This document shows, one piece after another, positions 20,100 through 28,373 of a stretch of DNA of 64,000 nucleotides; position 1 is the first letter of the stretch, and the number at the start of each line of letters is the position of its first letter. The DNA comes from CAWCUZ01 sp963798795. GTDB taxonomy: Bacteria; Acidobacteriota; Vicinamibacteria; Vicinamibacterales; SCN-69-37. The notes beneath the pieces were generated by a model that had not been told where the DNA came from, did not search any database, and worked only from the letters and a program-made list of their open reading frames with translations. The DNA lies in the NCBI GenBank assembly GCA_963798795.1, contig CAWCUZ010000001.1, positions 2,604,001-2,668,000 on the forward strand. Reading direction: 5' to 3'. The position numbers and the translations under genes are program-made.

Positions 20100-21721
20100 G
20101 GCCTGCTTCCGAACGGCCACCGCGGTGCACGCGCCGGCGCGGCGATGTGGAACCGCTCCGGACGCAGATCGATTTCCACCGGCATCGCGGTCGAAGCAGG
20201 GGGCCGGGACAGGTCGTAGAGGTACGTCGACGGTCGCCCGCCCCAGACGACGATGGGCGGGCCGAGGGCGGCAGACCGCTGGCCGGCGAAACGTCGCTCG
20301 AAGTAGGCGCGTTCCGACTCGTCGAGCACGGCATACGCGCGCACGCCGCGCGCGTCGAGCCACGCAACGGCCTGGTCGAGCCACTCCGGGTCCATCTGGT
20401 CGAACCGGATCGTCATGCGGCCGCCGTAGTATCGCAGACTGCCGCTGTGCTGCCACGCCAGCAGGGCGCTGTCGTCGGGCGTCGCTGACCGCACGCTCAA
20501 ACCGACCAGGGCGTAGCGCCGCTCGCTCCGCCACTGATCGAACGCGCCCAGGCGCACTGCGGCCCGCACGTTCCAGACGCCGAGCGCGATCACCAGGCTC
20601 GCCGCGGCCCAGCCCGGCCACCGCCATCGCGCCACGGCTACCTCGGTGATTCGGGCGGTGCCGATCATCATGAACGGCCAGCCCGCCAGAAGAAAGCGCA
20701 GATACCACCAGGCGTCGAAGACGAGGTACGCGCTGTACAAGGCCCAGAGCCCCAGGACGAACAGCGCCGCGGCCACGATGAACGACGGACCGTGTTGCCG
20801 CGGCCAGAGGCGGCGATGCGGCACGGCGATCGCGATCAGTCCAATCAGGACGAATGGCGTCTGAGACGAGAGGAGCCAGGCGCCGTAGCGCGCGAGGTTC
20901 GCCGGCACGTGACTCCAGGCGAAGAGCACGCCGAGGTCTCCGTAGCCCGACTGGAACGACGAACCGTAGAGCTCGCGGTTCAGGATGGCGACACCGACGA
21001 GGCCCGGCAGCGCCCCAGCCGCGAAGGCCCCAACCCGCCGCCACGCGCCCGACCGGGTCGCGGCCGGGCGATCCGACAAGGGGCGCGACGCGCGCCAGAT
21101 CAGCCACAGTCCCACGACGATCGACCCGAAGACGAGATCGGGCTTGATGAGCGTTGCGACCGATGCCGCCGCGCCGGCGGCGAGCGCCGTCTTCCGCGAC
21201 CGGCCAAGGGCCAGCCGGAACGCCGCGGCCCACGCGGCCGCCACCGGGACATCCGCCATCGGTGCCATCATCATGAACAGCACCGCCGGGCTCGTCGCCA
21301 CGAGCAGGGCCGCGGCCAGGCCGGTCCAGGCGGAGGCCAGCCGCAGGCCCAGCAGGAACGTGACGAACACCAGCACGGCGCCAGCCACGGGCACGACCCA
21401 GAACACGGCGGCCTGTCCAGCGAGCCGTTTCGCGCCGGCCATCAGCAGTGGCAGCCCGGCTGGATAGGTCGGGACGAACGCAAAGCGGTCGGCGAAAGGC
21501 TGATACCCGAGCGGCGTCAGGGTCCAGCGGCGGTTTGGCCACGGCACGCTCGCCATCCAGGGCTGTTCGACGACCAGGCTGCCGCGCAGCCACAACTCCG
21601 CCTGGCTGACATAGCCGTACGCGTCGGCGCCGCCGGCAGTGGACGTGGCGAAGGTGACACCGGCCGCGGCCGTCGCGGACGCCAGAACGGCCGCCAGTAC
21701 GCCGGCGCGCCAGGCGGTCAT
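20096..21721 (-). CDS. GT-C glycosyltransferase, family 39-like, copy 2
   Basis: 541 residues, clearly paralogous to the downstream gene: GGADAYGYVSQAELWLRGSL, PNRRWTLTPLGYQPFADRF, VPTYPAGLPLLMAGAKRLAG and MMMAPMADVPVAAAWAAAF match block for block, as does WQHSGSLRYYGGRMTIRF. It has about ten membrane helices and a C-terminal soluble domain. The start ATG 21721 gives MTAWRAGVLAAVLASATAAA, a first helix; the longer frame upstream overlaps speA and looks spurious. Such enzymes attach sugars from lipid carriers to proteins or lipids in the envelope. The order is copy 2 then copy 1, overlapping by four bases; a gene duplication is the simple explanation. Confidence 0.85.
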   Translation of the reverse strand: MTAWRAGVLAAVLASATAAAGVTFATSTAGGADAYGYVSQAELWLRGSLVVEQPWMASVPWPNRRWTLTPLGYQPFADRFAFVPTYPAGLPLLMAGAKRLAGQAAVFWVVPVAGAVLVFVTFLLGLRLASAWTGLAAALLVATSPAVLFMMMAPMADVPVAAAWAAAFRLALGRSRKTALAAGAAASVATLIKPDLVFGSIVVGLWLIWRASRPLSDRPAATRSGAWRRVGAFAAGALPGLVGVAILNRELYGSSFQSGYGDLGVLFAWSHVPANLARYGAWLLSSQTPFVLIGLIAIAVPHRRLWPRQHGPSFIVAAALFVLGLWALYSAYLVFDAWWYLRFLLAGWPFMMIGTARITEVAVARWRWPGWAAASLVIALGVWNVRAAVRLGAFDQWRSERRYALVGLSVRSATPDDSALLAWQHSGSLRYYGGRMTIRFDQMDPEWLDQAVAWLDARGVRAYAVLDESERAYFERRFAGQRSAALGPPIVVWGGRPSTYLYDLSRPPASTAMPVEIDLRPERFHIAAPARAPRWPFGSRP

Positions 21722-21731
21722 GTCGACCGCG

Positions 21732-23676
21732 TCACTCGCCCGGATCTTCGAGGTAGGTATATCCGTGCAGGCCGTCTTCGTAGAAGCGCAGCAGCCGGCC
21801 CGACTCTTCAAAATCCATCCGCCCGTCCCGGACGGCGGCCTCGACCGAGTCGCGCAGCTTGCGCACCAGCATGTCGGCGTCGAACTCCACGTAGTCGAGC
21901 ACTTCGCGAACCGTGTCGCCCTTGATCACCGACTCGAGCATGACGTTTCCGGACGGATCCAGGCTGACGTGCACGGCGTGCGTATCGCCGAACAGGTTGT
22001 GCAGGTCGCCGAGGATCTCCTGGTACGCGCCGACCAGGAACACGCCCAGGTAGTACGGCTCGCCGTTGAACGGATGGAGCGCGAGCGTCCGCTTGACGTC
22101 GCGCCGGTCGATGAACTGGTCGATCTTGCCGTCCGAGTCGCAGGTGATGTCGCCCAGGACCGCCTGGCGCGTGGGCGTCTCGTTGAGCCGGTGGATCGGC
22201 ATGACCGGAAACAACTGCTTGATCGCCCACGAGTCGGGGATCGACTGGAACAGCGAGAAGTTGCAGAAGTACGTGTCGGCGAGCGTGTCGTCGAGCCCCT
22301 GCAGATCCTCGGGCACCTCGTCCATCTGCTGCACCAGCTTGCGCAGCTTGCTGCAGATCGCCCAGTAGAGCTGTCTCGGCCAGGCACCGCTGCCCCAGCG
22401 GCAGGTAGCCGCCGTTGAACAGGTTCAGCGCCATGTCGAGCGCCTGCTGGGCGTCGTGATAGCTCTCGAGCGCGTTGCGCGCCGTGAGGTTCTGGTACGT
22501 TTCCTTGAGGTCGATCAGCGGCTGCTCCAGCTCGTCGCCCTGGCCGTTCGGCGGCAGATCCTCTTCGCCGAATCCGGAGACACCCAGCACGTTGAAGATG
22601 AGCACGCTGTGATACGCGACGATCGCGCGGCCGCTCTCGGAGACAATCGTCGGATGCTTCACGCCCGCGTCGTCGCACACGGTCTGGATGTGGTAGACGA
22701 CGTCGTTGGCGTATTCCTCGAGGGTGTAGTTGACGCTGGACTCGAAGTTCGTCTGCGACCCGTCGTAGTCCACGCCCAGCCCGCCGCCGACGTCGAGATA
22801 CTCGAGCCCGGCGCCGTCCTTGACGAGCTCGGCGTACACGCGCGCCGCCTCGTTCAGCGCACCCTTGACGATGCGGATGTTCGGGATCTGGCTGCCCAGG
22901 TGGAAGTGCAGCAGCTTGAAGCAGTCCTGCATGCCGTTCGACTTGAGCTCTTCGAGCCCCTGGCGCACCTCGGCCACCGTCAGGCCGAACTTCGAGCGAT
23001 AGCCGCCCGACGACTGCCATCGCCCGCCGCCGCGCGCGGCCAGCTTCACGCGCATGCCGATGTTCGGCCGCACGCCCACCTTGCGGGCGTACTCCAGGAT
23101 CAGACCCAGCTCGGTGTACTTTTCGACCACTGGGATGATGCGTCGGCCCATCTTCTGGGCCAGCATCGCCATCTCGATGAACTCGGCGTCCTTGAAGCCG
23201 TTGCAGATGATCGGCGTGTCGTTCGACGCCATCGCGACGACGGCCAGCAGCTCCGGCTTGGAGCCGGCCTCGAGCCCGAAGTCGTAGGGCCGTCCGAAGT
23301 CGAGCACTTCCTCCACCACCTGCCGCTGCTGGTTGACCTTGATCGGGTAGACGCAGAAGTAGCGGCCGTCGTACTGGTGTTGCGAAATCGCGGTCTGGAA
23401 CGCCGCGTGGATGTCCGCAAGCCGCTGCCGCAGGATGTCGCGAAACCGGATGAGGATCGGAAGGCCGATCCCGCGCAGCTGCAGGTGATCGACGAGCTGC
23501 TTCAGATCGATCGACCGCTCGGGATCGCGCGTCGGGTGGACGCGCAGATGCCCGCTCGGCGCGATCGAAAAATAGCCCTTCCCCCAGCGGTCGACCTCGT
23601 ACAGCTCGGTCGCATCGCTGACCGTCCAGGGATCGCCCTGGCGCCGCGCTCTCGTGACACGTCCCGTCGTGCTCAC
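21732..23676 (-). CDS. speA: Biosynthetic arginine decarboxylase (one frameshift near 22,370)
   Basis: PLP enzyme making agmatine from arginine, the first step of a polyamine route. The joined protein is about 647 residues, the usual SpeA length. It has the N-terminal block DRWGKGYFSIAPSGHLRVHP, the PLP Lys in CVYPIKVNQQRQVVEEV, FGLEAGSKPELLAVVAMASN, LHFHLGSQIPNIRIVK, YLDVGGGLGVDYDGS, SESGRAIVAYHS and the C-terminal PVMPIHRLNETPTRQAVLGD with HPFNGEPYYLGVFLVGAYQE. One extra base at about 22,370 (between CLAET and LYWAICSKLRKL) splits it into two frames; deleting it restores family sequence. The GTG start at 23676 is followed by MSTTGRVTRARR; a TATTAT box lies seven bases upstream. Confidence 0.9.
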
Positions 23677-23689
23677 GCGGCTAATAATA
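23677..23689 (-). promoter_or_regulatory. Candidate leaderless promoter of speA
   Basis: On the minus strand TATTAT (23689-23684) is followed by seven bases and then the GTG start of speA. The box is made of the last two Tyr codons of the upstream gene, so the speA promoter would be buried in the end of that reading frame. A start of transcription about seven bases after the box would fall on the GTG itself. No ribosome binding site is visible. Confidence 0.4.
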
Positions 23690-24409
23690 CGGGATCTTCA
23701 TCTTGAACAGCGCGTCGTCGAGCGGAATGTCGAACTCCACCTTGTCGACCGTGATCTGGCCGACGGCCGTGCCCGCCACCGACGTCTGGATGAGGAACGG
23801 CATCTTCAGCCCGTCGACGTCGCGGTAGTCCGAGTAGACCTGCTCGATGGTGCCCATCGGGGAATCGAGGACCATCCGGGTCTCCAGGCCTGTGTCCGCG
23901 TCGATGTAGTAATGCTGCGTCAGGGTGCCCCGGCCGACTTTGAGGTGGTGGACCTTCAGGCCTCCCTCCGTCTCGGTGCCGACCAGCTCCACCGTGTAGC
24001 CCTTCGCCTTGTAGTCGACCAGCGGACCTTCGAACGAGGCCTGTTCCTTCGCCATCTCCACCTGCGTCGGATCGGTGACCGGCGCGGCTTCGGTGGAGCC
24101 GGTCATGGGGTTGATCATCCAGGCCGTCGTGCCGTCGAAGGCGGTCACGAGCGTCTGGCCGGCCACCGACATCTCCTGCCGCATCAGATTCGGCCGCTTG
24201 CCGTAGATCGTCATGCTGGCGTCCATCCCGTTCACGGTGAGATGGCTCGTCTGCTTGATCGTCTTGATCGCCTTGATCCGGTCGATGCCGCCCTTGGCGG
24301 CGAGATTCTTCGCGATGATCTCGTCCACGTTCGCCTGCGCAGACGCGACCGATGCGGTGGTGAGCAGGGTGGCCAGGACGACGAACACGGCCGGCAGTCG
24401 GCGGAGCAT
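23681..24409 (-). CDS. Secreted LolA-like / outer-membrane lipoprotein-sorting-like protein
   Basis: 242 residues with a cleavable signal (RLPAVFVVLATLLTTASVAS AQA). The mature protein begins VDEIIAKNLAAKGGIDRIKA, then TVNGMDASMTIYGKRPNLMR, VTAFDGTTAWMINPMTGSTE and YYIDADTGLETRMVLDSPMG, ending DGLKMPFLIQTS and FDIPLDDALFKMKIP. This pattern of strands with AFDGTTAW and a lipid-binding half-barrel resembles LolA/LppX-like proteins and uncharacterised relatives common in Acidobacteriota. The exact role is unknown. It ends five bases before the speA start on the same strand. Confidence 0.75.
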   Translation of the reverse strand: MLRRLPAVFVVLATLLTTASVASAQANVDEIIAKNLAAKGGIDRIKAIKTIKQTSHLTVNGMDASMTIYGKRPNLMRQEMSVAGQTLVTAFDGTTAWMINPMTGSTEAAPVTDPTQVEMAKEQASFEGPLVDYKAKGYTVELVGTETEGGLKVHHLKVGRGTLTQHYYIDADTGLETRMVLDSPMGTIEQVYSDYRDVDGLKMPFLIQTSVAGTAVGQITVDKVEFDIPLDDALFKMKIPYY

Positions 24410-24486
24410 GGATGAACCTCGAGCTGATTGTAGCAGGGACCGTCCGGGGCTCTCGGCTCTCGGCTCAGGTGAACACCTGAGGAGGA

Positions 24487-24717
24487 TCACGTGCGGTCGT
24501 CGTCGGGATCGGCCGCCGCAAGCCGGGCGCCGGCCAGTTCGAGCGTGACGTCGACCGGCCCGTTCACTCGGTGAGAGGCCCGGCTGCAGTCCGAACCGCG
24601 GGCGTCGATGGTGGCCACGACCAAGCCGGAGTACGTCTCGTAGACGCCGACTAAACAGCCACATGGCAGGACCCTGCCGGCCAGGCCGCGGAGGAGCCTC
24701 ATGTATTTGTGAGACAC
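24487..24717 (-). CDS. Small hypothetical protein with Cys-rich motif
   Basis: A 76-residue frame starting MSHKYMRLLRGLAGRVLPCG, then CLVGVYETYSGLVVATIDAR and GSDCSRASHRVNGPVDVTLE. Composition is varied and not the Arg/Pro/Ala bias of shadow frames in this window, and it is the only plausible gene in a ~500-base gap. The three Cys (PCGC, DC) and a His could bind a metal or form a disulphide. I do not recognise a family. The bases 24410-24486 and 24718-24816 show nothing else. Confidence 0.4.
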   Translation of the reverse strand: MSHKYMRLLRGLAGRVLPCGCLVGVYETYSGLVVATIDARGSDCSRASHRVNGPVDVTLELAGARLAAADPDDDRT

Positions 24718-24816
24718 CGTCAGCGACCGATCCGTTTAATCCCGCCACGTCAAATTCACGCGCACGAGCCGCTGAAGGAACGGTAGCGGACTCGAACGGA
24801 CTTGAAGGATGCGACG

Positions 24817-24907
24817 GGGGTCAAACCAGGGTCAGACCGGGGTCAGACCGGGGTCAAACCAGGGTCAGACCACTGGTTTGACCCGGGTTTGACCCCGGTC
24901 TGACCCC
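24817..24907. repeat. Near-perfect 33-bp-arm hairpin made of GGTCAGACC/GGTCAAACC words
   Basis: The left arm 24839-24871 and right arm 24875-24907 are complementary over 33 bases with two mismatches and a three-base loop (ACT). The arms consist of repeated words GGGGTCAGACC and GGGTCAAACC, and one further direct copy pair lies at 24817-24838. The element ends one base before the stop codon of the Omp85-like gene, so the RNA would fold right at its 3' end. It may act as a terminator or stabiliser; the words resemble repeats that in other genomes accompany REP-associated tyrosine transposases, but no such transposase is in this window. Confidence 0.85.
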
Positions 24908-24908
24908 C

Positions 24909-26177
24909 TCAGAAATACAGGCCGGCGCTGAAGTTGACGCGGGTGGAAGCGCCGACGCCGTGCGCGACCGAGAGGCTCATCTGGAACACTGCGGCGGTCA
25001 CCCAGACGCTGCCGCCGATGCCCCGGTGAATCACCTGGTCCGCCAGCCGCTGTCCTTTGTCGTAGGCCGCCCCGGCATCGACGAAGATACTCACTCCCAG
25101 CTTGCCGAAATCCAACGGCGAGTTGAGCGGCACGCGGAACTCGGCCGAACCGGTGACCATCGTGTCGCCCGTGAACGCGCCGGCCTCGAAGCCGCGCAGG
25201 CTCGACCACCCCCCGAGCAGTGACCGCAGATACGGCGGGAGCGGCCGGCTGGCGTCCTCGCGCGCGGCGTGCAGCACCAGCACGGTCTGTCCGATGACGC
25301 CGACGTAGCCGTTGCCGGAAACGCGCGTCCGGTCGAGACGCCCGCCCGACCCGAACGACAGCCGTTCCCACGACGCGGTGGCGAGCACGGCGTTGCGCGG
25401 GAGCAGCGGGTTCAGCCGGGTATCGAACGCGACGTCCACGCCGCCCGACCGGATCCTGTCGCGCCGTTCGTCGAACGCGACGCGCTGCCAGCCGACCGTC
25501 GCGCCCGCCCGAACCGGCCCAGCGGCCTTCTGGGCGCGCGCCCACAGCCGCCGGCGGTCGTCATTCAGGTCGTAGGCCGGGTTGCGCTGGCGCTGCACCG
25601 CGCCACCCACTTCGACGCGCGTGATCGGCCCGCCCGCGAACGTCCGATCGAAGGCCGCACCCGCCTGCTTCAACCCGCCCCAGGACAACGGAAACGAGAC
25701 CCGGCCCGCCTCGCCGGCGACGTGCGCGAACGCCACCCGCACGCCGTACGTGAGGCCGTATCCGTCCTCGCCGTCGAGGATCGGCATGAACATGAGGTTC
25801 CGCATCCATCCGCGCCTGACGATTCGCAAGGGAGCCGTCGGGTCGTCCGGGACCTCGATCCGCAGCGGCCCTTCGTTCACGATGATGACCACGACGATCT
25901 GGCCGGGATCGGCGATCGATGCAAAACGCTTGAGCACCTGCGCGTCCTCGAAGCGCTTCGTGGCGCGAAGCCGGGCTTCGAACTCGGCGAACGAGCCGGC
26001 GCTCAGCGGTTGTCCGACGATGACGCCGGCCATCCGCATCACCTCGTCGTCCGGCGTGACGTGATTGCCGTGCACCTGGATGGCGGCAACGGTCTCCGGC
26101 GCCTGACCGGCGGCTGGGCCGGCCGGAAAGGCCGGAGACGCGGCCAGCGCCGCGCACAGCATCGAGACGGCGAACAC
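24909..26177 (-). CDS. Omp85/BamA-like outer-membrane barrel with a single POTRA-like domain
   Basis: 422 residues with a signal peptide (SMLCAALAASPAFPAGPAAG), one POTRA-like domain (VAAIQVHGNHVTPDDEVMRM, FEARLRATKRFEDAQVLKRF, IVVVIIVNEGP), then an amphipathic barrel. The Omp85 signature appears as SLLGGWSSLRGFEAGAFTGD (the LRGF of the lid loop), and the C terminus ends in the beta-signal VNFSAGLYF. BamA has five POTRA domains and ~800 residues, so this is a reduced relative of the TamA/surface-antigen type; cargo is unknown. It starts GTG 26177, one base after the stop of the upstream gene, and is probably co-transcribed with it. Confidence 0.8.
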   Translation of the reverse strand: MFAVSMLCAALAASPAFPAGPAAGQAPETVAAIQVHGNHVTPDDEVMRMAGVIVGQPLSAGSFAEFEARLRATKRFEDAQVLKRFASIADPGQIVVVIIVNEGPLRIEVPDDPTAPLRIVRRGWMRNLMFMPILDGEDGYGLTYGVRVAFAHVAGEAGRVSFPLSWGGLKQAGAAFDRTFAGGPITRVEVGGAVQRQRNPAYDLNDDRRRLWARAQKAAGPVRAGATVGWQRVAFDERRDRIRSGGVDVAFDTRLNPLLPRNAVLATASWERLSFGSGGRLDRTRVSGNGYVGVIGQTVLVLHAAREDASRPLPPYLRSLLGGWSSLRGFEAGAFTGDTMVTGSAEFRVPLNSPLDFGKLGVSIFVDAGAAYDKGQRLADQVIHRGIGGSVWVTAAVFQMSLSVAHGVGASTRVNFSAGLYF

Positions 26178-26178
26178 G

Positions 26179-27180
26179 TCAGCGCTCCGCCGGCGCCTTG
26201 ATGCGCGCGCTGGTCGTGGCCTGCTTGTAGTTGTCGTACGTGAGTTGATACCGCGCCTCGACCGTGCCGACGGCGAACATCGCGGAAAAGTAGAACTCGA
26301 CGTCGCGCGGCAGCCACACGTCCTTGAACGGCTCGCTCATCGTCATCGACGCCTTGAGGCCGTCGATGCGCAGCAGCCAGGCCCCCGGCAGGAAGTCGAG
26401 ATTGATATTGTCGAACGTGTACTTGACGATCTGTCCCGAATCGGGCTCGACCCAGAGCGTGACGAGCGCGACCTTGTTCATCATGCGCTCGAGCGTTGCT
26501 TCGTAGTCCCCGCCGCGGTCCTTCTTTCCGGCCGCGTCGCGCTTTTTCTTGTCGTCTTCCTCGTGGGTGAACAGGTGCGCGGGGTAGTACTCGATGCGCA
26601 GCACGTCGCGCCCCTCGAATCGCTCGCGGCCGACGAGCGCGTACTTGCCCTCCTCGAACTTGAACCGGAGGAAGTAGGCGGACTCGACGAACTGGGGTTC
26701 GCGCGACTGCCGGATGAAGCTGTCGAGGCTGCCGGGCGGCCCGGCGACCGGGTCCGGCTGCTCCGCCGTCGCACCAGCGGCGGCCGCCTGCTCCGCCTTC
26801 TTCCTGTCCCGCTCCTGCGCCCGGCGGAGATACGACTCCTCCTCCTTGCGCCGCTCGTCGTCGGGGATCCGCACCCCGTCGACCTCGAGCGGACTCCGGA
26901 CGAAGTATCCGTCCTTGATGTACCAGCTGTAGTCGCGGCGCTCGCCCCAGATGGGCACGTTCGATGGGCCGCGGAGATCGACCAGCTCGTGCTCTTCGAG
27001 GATGTACTGCTGCAGCTTCTTCCAGTTCTCGTCCCGCCGGGCGAGGACCTTCTGCATGAACGCGTCGAGGTCGCTCGATTGCTGGACTGGCGGCGCGGCC
27101 GGCCGCGCGGACGGCGCGGCGGCGAGCAGGCCGCCGACCATCGTCGCGGACACACCCAGGGCAATCAGATGGCGTCGCAC
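26179..27180 (-). CDS. Secreted protein of unknown function, partner of Omp85-like gene
   Basis: 333 residues with a signal peptide (IALGVSATMVGGLLAAAPSA). The mature part has DAFMQKVLARRDENWKKLQQ, YILEEHELVDLRGPSNVPIW, a long charged linker (DDERRKEEESYLRRAQERDR), SAYFLRFKFEEGKYALVGRE, RIEYYPAHLFTHEEDDKKKR and TLWVEPDSGQIVKYTFDNIN. Strand-rich repeats and the DSGQIVKYTF/PRDVEFYF blocks recall LolA-like secreted proteins, but I do not recognise a named family. One base separates it from the downstream Omp85-like gene, which suggests that the two products act together at the outer membrane. Confidence 0.7.
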   Translation of the reverse strand: MRRHLIALGVSATMVGGLLAAAPSARPAAPPVQQSSDLDAFMQKVLARRDENWKKLQQYILEEHELVDLRGPSNVPIWGERRDYSWYIKDGYFVRSPLEVDGVRIPDDERRKEEESYLRRAQERDRKKAEQAAAAGATAEQPDPVAGPPGSLDSFIRQSREPQFVESAYFLRFKFEEGKYALVGRERFEGRDVLRIEYYPAHLFTHEEDDKKKRDAAGKKDRGGDYEATLERMMNKVALVTLWVEPDSGQIVKYTFDNINLDFLPGAWLLRIDGLKASMTMSEPFKDVWLPRDVEFYFSAMFAVGTVEARYQLTYDNYKQATTSARIKAPAER

Positions 27181-27299
27181 GGCACCTCCGGACAGGCGGG
27201 CACTCGGTATGGACGAATTCGGCCGGGGATTAGTTGCAGGATGAGATTGCCACCTCCCCGCGGCTCCGGTAGAGTCGAGGACGTGCCCGGCCTGTCTCG

Positions 27300-28355
27300 A
27301 TGAGAGCCCGCCTTTTCAGCCTCGGCGCCACGAACTCCCAGGAACGGTCGGAGCTGGCTGTCTACGGCGGCATCGTCCTCGCGCTGCACGTCGCGGGCTT
27401 GGGGCTGGCGTGGGTGGCGGCGGCGGCGCATCCGTTCATGCTCGGACTGGCCGGGCTCGCCTACTCGTTCGGCCTGCGGCACGCCTTCGACGCCGACCAC
27501 ATCGCCGCCATCGACAACAGCACCCGCAAGCTGATGGGTGCGCCGCGCCGGCCGCTCGGCGTCGGTTTCTTCTTTTCGCTGGGTCATTCCACCGTCGTCT
27601 TCGGCCTCACGGTGGCCATCGTGCTGGCGGCCCGCACGCTTGCCGGTGACCTGCCGGCGCTGCGCTCGTTTGGCGCGGTCGTCGGCACGACCGTGTCGGG
27701 AGTGTTCCTGTATCTGATCGGCTTTCTGAACCTGATGGTCATGCTGGACCTGCTCCGCGTCTTTCGCCAGATGCGGCGCGGCCATTACGACGCGGCGGCT
27801 CTCGAGCGCCGGCTCCACGAACGCGGCTGGATGAGCCGCTGGCTGGGCGGCCTGTTCCGCCTCGTCAGCCGTCCGCGACAGCTCTACTGGATCGGCCTGC
27901 TGTTCGGGCTCGGGTTCGACACCGCCACCGAAGTCGGCTTGCTGACCTCGGCCGGCGTCGCCGCGTCGCAGGCCCTGCCGATCGGCGCCGTGCTGAGCCT
28001 GCCGCTCGCCTTCGCGGCCGGCATGACGCTGATGGACACGGCCGACGGCGTCATGATGTGCGGCGCCTACGGCTGGGCCCTTTCCAATCCGCTGCGCAAA
28101 GTCTTCTACAACCTGACGCTCACGGGCCTGTCGGTCATGGTGGCGCTGTTTGTCGGCACCATCGAGCTGGTGTCGATCGTCACGGGCCATCTGCTCGACC
28201 TGCACACCGGCATCTGGGGCCTCATCCAGGATCTCGATTTTCAGACGATGGGCTATGCCGTGGCGGGGCTGTTCGCCGTCTCCTGGCTGGGATCGCTCGC
28301 CATCTGGCACTTCGGCCGCGTCGAGGAACGCTGGATCGCGAACCGCGAGTCCTGA
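27300..28355 (+). CDS. Nickel/cobalt transporter (NiCoT, HoxN/NixA family)
   Basis: 351 residues with about eight membrane helices. The hallmark HX4DH motif is present in helix 2 as RHAFDADHIAAIDN, with the second signature SLGHSTVVF and a third block GLLFGLGFDTATEVGLL plus AFAAGMTLMDTADGVMM. Members import Ni2+ or Co2+ with high affinity. No nickel enzyme or cobalamin gene is next to it; the radical SAM gene at 36-37.7 kb, if it uses B12, would be a distant cobalt user. It starts ATG 27300 and is followed 18 bases later by treY on the same strand. Confidence 0.9.
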   Translation: MRARLFSLGATNSQERSELAVYGGIVLALHVAGLGLAWVAAAAHPFMLGLAGLAYSFGLRHAFDADHIAAIDNSTRKLMGAPRRPLGVGFFFSLGHSTVVFGLTVAIVLAARTLAGDLPALRSFGAVVGTTVSGVFLYLIGFLNLMVMLDLLRVFRQMRRGHYDAAALERRLHERGWMSRWLGGLFRLVSRPRQLYWIGLLFGLGFDTATEVGLLTSAGVAASQALPIGAVLSLPLAFAAGMTLMDTADGVMMCGAYGWALSNPLRKVFYNLTLTGLSVMVALFVGTIELVSIVTGHLLDLHTGIWGLIQDLDFQTMGYAVAGLFAVSWLGSLAIWHFGRVEERWIANRES

Positions 28356-28373
28356 TCCGCCGGACCATCGCTC

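Noticed and set aside
24817..24907. Transposon end or insertion sequence
   Set aside because: A hairpin without a transposase, target duplication or second end; kept only as a repeat.
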